Assembly (NCBI GenBank): GCA_018340805.1
Contig: JACMZG010000008.1
Span: 13,489,101 to 13,553,100, forward strand
Direction of reading: 5' to 3'
DNA: 64,000 nt
DNA from: Microvelia longipes
Lineage: Eukaryota; Arthropoda; Insecta; Hemiptera; Veliidae
A program made the position numbers and the translations under genes. Every line of letters starts with the position of its first letter. The first letter of the stretch is position 1. This document shows positions 61,301 to 64,000 of this stretch, piece by piece. The notes under the pieces were generated by a model, which did no database searches, had not been told where the DNA came from, and saw nothing but the letters and a program-made list of their open reading frames with translations.

Positions 61301-62894
61301 TACCATGTTATTATGGAATATTTTTTTGGTTAAAATAGATATGTCTGATTGGATGGAATCCAAGTGAAGGGGATAAACTGAGGAGATTGTTAATTAAAGG
61401 TGGAGCTACAGTTTTGACCAAAGTCACTAGAGGAGTCACTCATGTTATAGCTGCTCAACTCCCTCCTGATCACTCTTCTATAAGGTAATGTTGTTTTACT
61501 GATACTTTCAAATAAGATATTTATGTATTTGTTCATTATTAAAAATTAGCCCAAAAATGGTTCAAACCTAAACTTTACTGATCAATAACAAAGTTGGTTG
61601 TGTTGGCCAAGATTTTGTGATAATTACACATTTTATTTTAAATCAATCTTTTAATTTATTTTATGCTTACTTTTTTCCTTGTAGAATAAAAAAACTCTTA
61701 TCAGTAGACGGCTTTTATAATCCAGTCCAATCAAAAAGTTAAAACCTGAGTCTAAACTTTGTTTAGACTGTGTTAACACTTATCTGTTACCATAATTTAT
61801 TAATTAAGTTTTGACACTAACACTATAAACAACTTTTTTTTATCATAAAATCATAATTAATATAATAAAATAGTAAATTATATATCATGTTAATATAATT
61901 AATATAAAAAAAAAAAACATAAAATAACTTGCATTAAACTTTTATTATATTTTTGCTTCCTCCTAACTCTCAAATCGCTGCATTAGCTAAAACTATAACA
62001 CCCACTTTTTTCATCAAATTTGGATGTTTCTGCACCCACAGTCCCAAAAATTAAAAAAATTGTGTATGGATGCGCACATTTCTTGTAAACAAGCTTCTGC
62101 TCAAATGGCTGATCTAATTTCAATGAAATTTGTTACTGAATTCAAGTCCTATGAGAAGAAGGAGTGAAAAGTTTTTCTAATGCTGTTTTGAAGTTTTCTG
62201 TGGCTAGCACAGTTCTTGAGAAATTTAAATTATTCAATGTACTTTGTTGTTAATGCGCTAGCTTAAACAGAAAACTTATGTGCTTCTGGGGAAGCCTTTT
62301 TCCATGATTGGAAGCTTGTTTTTATTATGCTTCCTTATCTCCTGCTATAGAATGGGAAAGTATTGTAATATATAAGTTATGTGTTTGGGCGCTTAAGAGG
62401 CAAATGAAAATTTAGATGTTATATTTAAACAACAATATTTCGCTCTTCATCACACAGAGCATTTTCAAGTTATTAAAATTAAAGTTAGGCTAAATTAACT
62501 AACTAAGTCGAAAATTAAAAAAAAAGATCAGGTCCAAAAACCTGAGGTTTAAAATTAATATGTCGGATACTTGATTTAATCTAGAACTCATTCTTAGTAA
62601 AAAGAAAAATAATGATAAAAGTACAAAACAAACTGGAAAAAGCAACTAGAAGAGTCTGTTTTATTTCAGGTTATTTAAAGTACCTGCATAATACTTGTTC
62701 ATATCCTTAGAGTCCTTCTTGAAATTAATATTCTATTGTAATATAATTTATATTATTTTTATAGTTGTCAAAATATAGTTAAAGTAGACTGGGTGCTTGC
62801 CAGTATGAAGGAAGGGCATCCTGTAGAGAGTAATCCTTATCTAATCATATGTAATGAGTCTAAGAGACCTCCACCTTCTCCTCTTTCTCATAAG
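47022..62894 (+). CDS. TOPBP1: TopBP1/Mus101-like BRCT scaffold protein, N-terminal 489 residues (gene continues past the window)
   Basis: TopBP1 (Mus101 in flies, Dpb11 in yeast) is a nuclear scaffold whose BRCT domains bind phosphorylated partners. It loads replication factors and activates ATR. Ten exons join in frame with GT-AG introns: 47022-47108, 52834-52973, 54014-54146, 55103-55210, 55815-56022, 56557-56778, 58784-58996, 59311-59390, 61339-61484 and 62765-62894 (1,467 bp). The ATG follows an in-frame TAG at 47016 and has a good AAAATGG context. Residues 1-95 resemble BRCT0, about 105-200 BRCT1 (MGGCY, THLIAD, NIEWI) and 205-290 BRCT2 (THYVVTDKC, NDQWI). A Ser/Thr/Pro-rich linker covers about 295-370, and BRCT3 about 391-480 (FLDGCKICLIGW, THVIA, VDWVLASM). 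Lys154 (TSEKC) and Lys250 (DGEKVKCA) align with the phosphate-binding lysines of human BRCT1 and BRCT2. The C-terminal BRCT domains and ATR-activation region must lie beyond 64,000. The family call is strong; the exon joins are inferred from phase and homology. Confidence 0.88.
47382..47416. repeat. 10-bp palindromic arms in intron 1
   Basis: caggggatcc (47382-47391) and ggatcccctg (47407-47416) flank a 15-base spacer. Confidence 0.8.
47697..47719. repeat. Perfect 10-bp hairpin in intron 1
   Basis: cggtgaagtt, GCT loop, aacttcaccg. A second, shorter hairpin and a further acttcaccgtt follow at once (to 47,756), so several foldings compete. Confidence 0.85.
48357..49015 (+). mobile_element. 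Family U repeat, near full-length copy with 5S-like segment
   Basis: It starts ttttacttttcctcatttat, accgtaggtatataaga, and runs through gtgactcactaagacctcct, atgtgtctgttatcattgtg, atgatatcattaacccaca and acatatgtgccaagcttcat. The 5S-like part is at 48,927-48,982 (aagttaagcagcatt, gtcagtgccgtataggtga). It stops at acgagcgaagcg. It lies in TopBP1-like intron 1. Confidence 0.8.
49821..50220. mobile_element. 400-bp TIR element carrying a CCAAT motif
   Basis: The outer 23 bases are a perfect inverted repeat (gtctatcgtttagtttaaaa then atc). No target duplication is visible. The interior holds gaccaatcagag near 49,870, a good match to the NF-Y CCAAT box, and inverted cagggattttttttctt/aaaaaaaatccct segments inside the termini. 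It is non-coding, in intron 1. Confidence 0.8.
50823..51987. mobile_element. 1,165-bp compound fold-back element, 8-bp target duplication
   Basis: The element begins ggttagagtatgataagaga and ends with the exact inverse. tgcaggcc flanks it at 50815-50822 and 51988-51995. Each arm of about 580 bp contains repeating units of about 180 bp: aagggtgggtcccttatcat, actatctacaatggggtaag, agtattataagggacccacc, then ctcgggtttgtagaaaggct and ttggggctttgagtagggca. Three units run forward and three in inverted orientation, meeting near 51,440-51,460. Non-coding; superfamily unclear (8 bp fits hAT, P or Merlin; the GG terminus fits Merlin best). Confidence 0.9.
52440..52720 (-). mobile_element. Family U right end with 5S-like segment, - strand
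   Basis: Read on the - strand: gtgcatcccttaatgtaata, agatcataaatgttatg, gccagtgcctggatgggtga, gctgggaataaaatgag, then gaggacaaacaaagcatgtc and gaggatgagcgtagcaaag. The 5S-like part is at 52,511-52,581. The U left end is absent. Confidence 0.72.
52834..52973 (+). CDS. TOPBP1: TopBP1-like exon 2
   Basis: Acceptor ttttttag, donor gtaagt. Codes residues 30-75 plus two bases (SLKTIGLHPEWKKPEE... to STEC), the remainder of BRCT0. Confidence 0.88.
53276..53340 (+). repeat. Family U left-end fragment
   Basis: ttttacttttcctcatttat, acagtaggtatataggaata, gtattgttt, then unrelated sequence. Only the terminal hairpin region is kept. Confidence 0.75.
54014..54146 (+). CDS. TOPBP1: TopBP1-like exon 3
   Basis: Acceptor ttttccag, donor gtttgt. 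It completes Leu76 and codes VVGPDCLMECI..., closing BRCT0 and opening BRCT1 (FNMACSNLVITSTNM). Confidence 0.9.
54455..54712. repeat. 24-bp minisatellite with alternating unit types
   Basis: About 11 units of 24 bp. Two versions, catgatatataatctaacaa and cattatatataacctatcaa (each plus aata), alternate strictly in the middle of the array to give a 48-bp higher-order repeat. Open frames on both strands through it are repeat by-products. It lies in the intron between exons 3 and 4. Confidence 0.93.
54719..54902. mobile_element. 184-bp TIR element beside the minisatellite
   Basis: acttgttactcaa at the left is repeated inverted at the right, and inner arms continue (tttcaaagggaatgcac with gcgcatttcctttgaaa). 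A 4-bp agta lies on both sides (54715-54718, 54903-54906). Confidence 0.65.
55103..55210 (+). CDS. TOPBP1: TopBP1-like exon 4
   Basis: Acceptor gatttcag, donor gtaagt, 36 codons (EEIKRYVGWMGGCY...THLIADTMTSEKCH). It carries the BRCT1 GG turn and the likely phosphate-binding Lys154. Confidence 0.92.
55316..55397. repeat. TA/GT microsatellite
   Basis: About 65 bp of TA repeats followed by a short gtgtgtgt run, in the intron after exon 4. Confidence 0.95.
55662..55780 (+). repeat. Family U left-end fragment
   Basis: ttttacttttcatcatttat, accataggtatataagaaaa, attgggatttcatctgaatt and gacctcttgagtgg, then truncated 35 bp before exon 5. Confidence 0.78.
55815..56022 (+). CDS. TOPBP1: TopBP1-like exon 5
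   Basis: Acceptor ttatttag, donor gtttgt. Codes residues 157-225 plus one base. It ends BRCT1 (IMNIEWIRKVWESS, with the BRCT Trp) and starts BRCT2 (FKGIEITLSNL). Confidence 0.92.
56557..56778 (+). CDS. TOPBP1: TopBP1-like exon 6
   Basis: Acceptor tttatag, donor gtaagt. It completes Gly226, then GLCVGSLTQGQTHYVVTD, DGEKVKCA with Lys250, and VVNDQWIEQSI with the BRCT2 Trp. It ends in the linker (CSTPTSELP). Confidence 0.93.
56812..57235 (+). repeat. Family U repeat, 5S-less copy
   Basis: It starts 33 bp after the exon 6 donor with tttttacttttcctcattta. It holds aggcctcctgagtggttttt, tgttatcatcgttgcgccca, tttatgacgtctccttaacc and taacatatgtgtcaagtttt, then ends before the 5S-like part. Confidence 0.8.
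57832..58485 (+). repeat. Dispersed repeat family C, copy 1
   Basis: It shares with 61,977-62,325 the order gcaatgcattag, taacacccactttt, cccaaaaat, aaattgtgt.tgtatg, gcagatttctcgtaaaca, tgagaggaagaa, ctgtggctagcacagtt and gaagtctctttccgtgatt. It is longer by about 300 bp in its middle. Non-coding, in the intron before exon 7. Confidence 0.65.
58784..58996 (+). CDS. TOPBP1: TopBP1-like exon 7 (linker)
   Basis: Acceptor tttttaag, donor gtaagt. Residues 300-370 are Ser/Thr/Val/Pro-rich with no domain, as expected between BRCT2 and BRCT3. Because the sequence is low in conservation, the call rests on splice phase and position. Confidence 0.8.
59311..59390 (+). CDS. TOPBP1: TopBP1-like exon 8
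   Basis: Acceptor tttttcag, donor gtaata. It completes Tyr371 and codes 26 codons ending VGSFLDGCK, the first strand of BRCT3. Confidence 0.88.
59447..59510 (+). repeat. Family U left-end fragment
   Basis: tttttacttttcctccccta, ttaccgtaggtatgtaggaa, tagtattgtgttc, then unrelated sequence. It lies 57 bp after exon 8. Confidence 0.75.
59968..60520 (+). mobile_element. Family U repeat with the best 5S-like segment
   Basis: It runs from attacttttcctcatttata to gaggaaaagttctgagataa. The 5S-like part at 60,291-60,359 reads ggatcataaaaattaagcag, cattgagcgtggtcagtgct, gtatgggtgaccgctgagaa. It keeps the 5S box A, intermediate element and box C in order and spacing. Two gagcgaagc-type cores follow (60,379, 60,432), then gatgagcatagtgaatctga. 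It lies in the intron between exons 8 and 9. Confidence 0.82.
61339..61484 (+). CDS. TOPBP1: TopBP1-like exon 9
   Basis: Acceptor taaaatag, donor gtaatg. Codes ICLIGWNPSEGDKLRRLLIK, then GGATV and THVIAAQLPP, the core of BRCT3. Confidence 0.92.
61977..62325 (+). repeat. Dispersed repeat family C, copy 2
   Basis: Blocks as in the copy at 57.8 kb: gctgcattagctaaa, ataacacccactttt, aaaaattgtgtatggatgcg, catttcttgtaaaca, ctgtggctagcacagttctt and gaagcctttttccatgattg. Confidence 0.65.
62765..62894 (+). CDS. TOPBP1: TopBP1-like exon 10 (last in window)
   Basis: Acceptor ttttatag, donor gtaaac. It completes Ser446 and codes CQNIVKVDWVLASMKEGHPV, holding the BRCT3 Trp, then a Pro/Ser-rich tail. It ends in phase 0. 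Confidence 0.9.
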
Positions 62895-64000
62895 GTAAAC
62901 AATCATACTCTTTCCAAACTGTTTATGTTTTGTATTAGATGCAATTGTTACTTTGTTCAGACACAGGGTTCGGCAGGGGGTTCAGCCCCCCCCCCTGGCA
63001 GTTGAGTGGGAGTGAACATAGGATTCAACTCTGAAACTTATTTTTTGCAGTGAAAAATTCTGTGTTGACAATTGAGGTTGAACCCCCTGAAAACCGTATG
63101 AAACGTGTATAAACCAAGTATGTATGTACCTGTTTAAGTTTTGTATATTAGATTTTCATGTTTCATTATGGTGTAAAACATAATGTTATGCTCAGGTATT
63201 ATTGCTATTGCAATGCTTCAAAACTCTCCAAAATATTCTAACGCATTAATACATAAGCTTTTGGCTTAAAACTGACTTAAAAACTAATTAGCCAAATCAA
63301 AAAGCATCAATTTATTATTTGGTTTGTAGACCACTGTTCAGGTACAATGGACCCACATACGAGGTCTAAGTACCTAGGAAATTATTTCCTCCGGAATTTT
63401 AAATAAAAAAAGACCACTGTTGCGTCTTGTCTGAGACTTGATATTTACTATATCTTATTTGTAATCTAAATAATAATATTGAGTAAGTAGAGTTTGTAGA
63501 CTTAAGTAATAAACAAGCCAACAAATTATTGAAGACAGTAGTCCAATTAAAATAAATAGACCATTTATTTGCTCAAATTAAGTATTACATACACACATAT
63601 TAATTTATTTAATATTATTTAGGTGCAAAATCAGCACTGGGCCGTGGTGCCCTCATATTAAAAATTAATATTTCTTTAACTAAATCTTTAGTATGATCAA
63701 TTTAATTAATATAAATTAACTATTAGAAATGAAGTTTTGAAACAGCATTAAATTAGTCAACAAAAACAAGTTATGAGGCAGGTGTATATTATAAATAATA
63801 TTAAATTGTTTCAAAAAGCCAGCAGTATTAATAGTGAAATCTACTATGTGCATATTAGTACTACTAACTGTCATGGTATTCATTCAAAGTTTAACTTTTT
63901 TGTGAAGAGTAATTAGGGATTTTCATCGCTGAATTGAAAATTGGAAAAATATTAAGAACATTGTTATGGCCTCAATAATTCATGTTAAACTTTGTCTTTT
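62895..64000 (+). other. Start of TopBP1-like intron 10, open at window end
   Basis: No further exon with BRCT-like sequence is visible. A G+C-rich patch at 62,965-63,095 contains cagggggttcag and, inverted, ttgaaccccctg, with a C13 run at 62,985; it looks like a small fold-back repeat. Confidence 0.6.

Overview
The window is AT-rich animal DNA, most likely from an arthropod, although no single feature fixes the lineage. Genes are sparse, introns are long with GT-AG borders, TA microsatellites are long, and retroelements, short inverted-repeat (TIR) elements and a minisatellite fill most of the rest. No bacterial operons, CRISPR arrays, intact tRNA genes or rRNA genes were seen.

One host gene is supported. 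From 47,022 to beyond the right edge, ten in-phase exons on the + strand encode the N-terminal 489 residues of a TopBP1/Mus101-like protein (BRCT0-1-2, a Ser/Thr-rich linker, then BRCT3). This is a scaffold for DNA replication initiation and checkpoint activation. The remaining exons lie past 64,000. Its introns are loaded with repeats, and intron 1 (5.7 kb) holds a 1,165-bp fold-back element with a perfect 8-bp target duplication.

The left 46 kb appears to hold no host gene. A nearly intact Penelope-like retroelement (reverse transcriptase plus GIY-YIG nuclease) lies at 2.7-4.8 kb, and a broken relative at 7.1-8.4 kb is interrupted by a 541-bp fold-back element. RNase H fragments of LINEs lie near 2.45, 29.6 and 44.1 kb. 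An 18-unit minisatellite at 10.4-11.4 kb carries one GCGAAGC-containing core per unit. The TIR elements at 6.7, 8.9, 17.1-17.8 and 41.8-42.4 kb have 8-bp target duplications, and at 17.2 kb one copy has inserted into another copy of itself in the opposite orientation. A tRNA-like SINE with a 10-bp target duplication sits at 38.1 kb.

A dispersed family, called 'family U' here, recurs at least fifteen times. Its longest copies carry a segment strongly resembling the internal promoter half of 5S rRNA, followed by the same gagcgaagcgag core found in the minisatellite. Together with a palindromic cluster of 22 TGTCGA/TCGACA hexamers at 44.6-45.3 kb, this is the best candidate for something not yet described. 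I see mobile-element biology here rather than a new multi-gene system.
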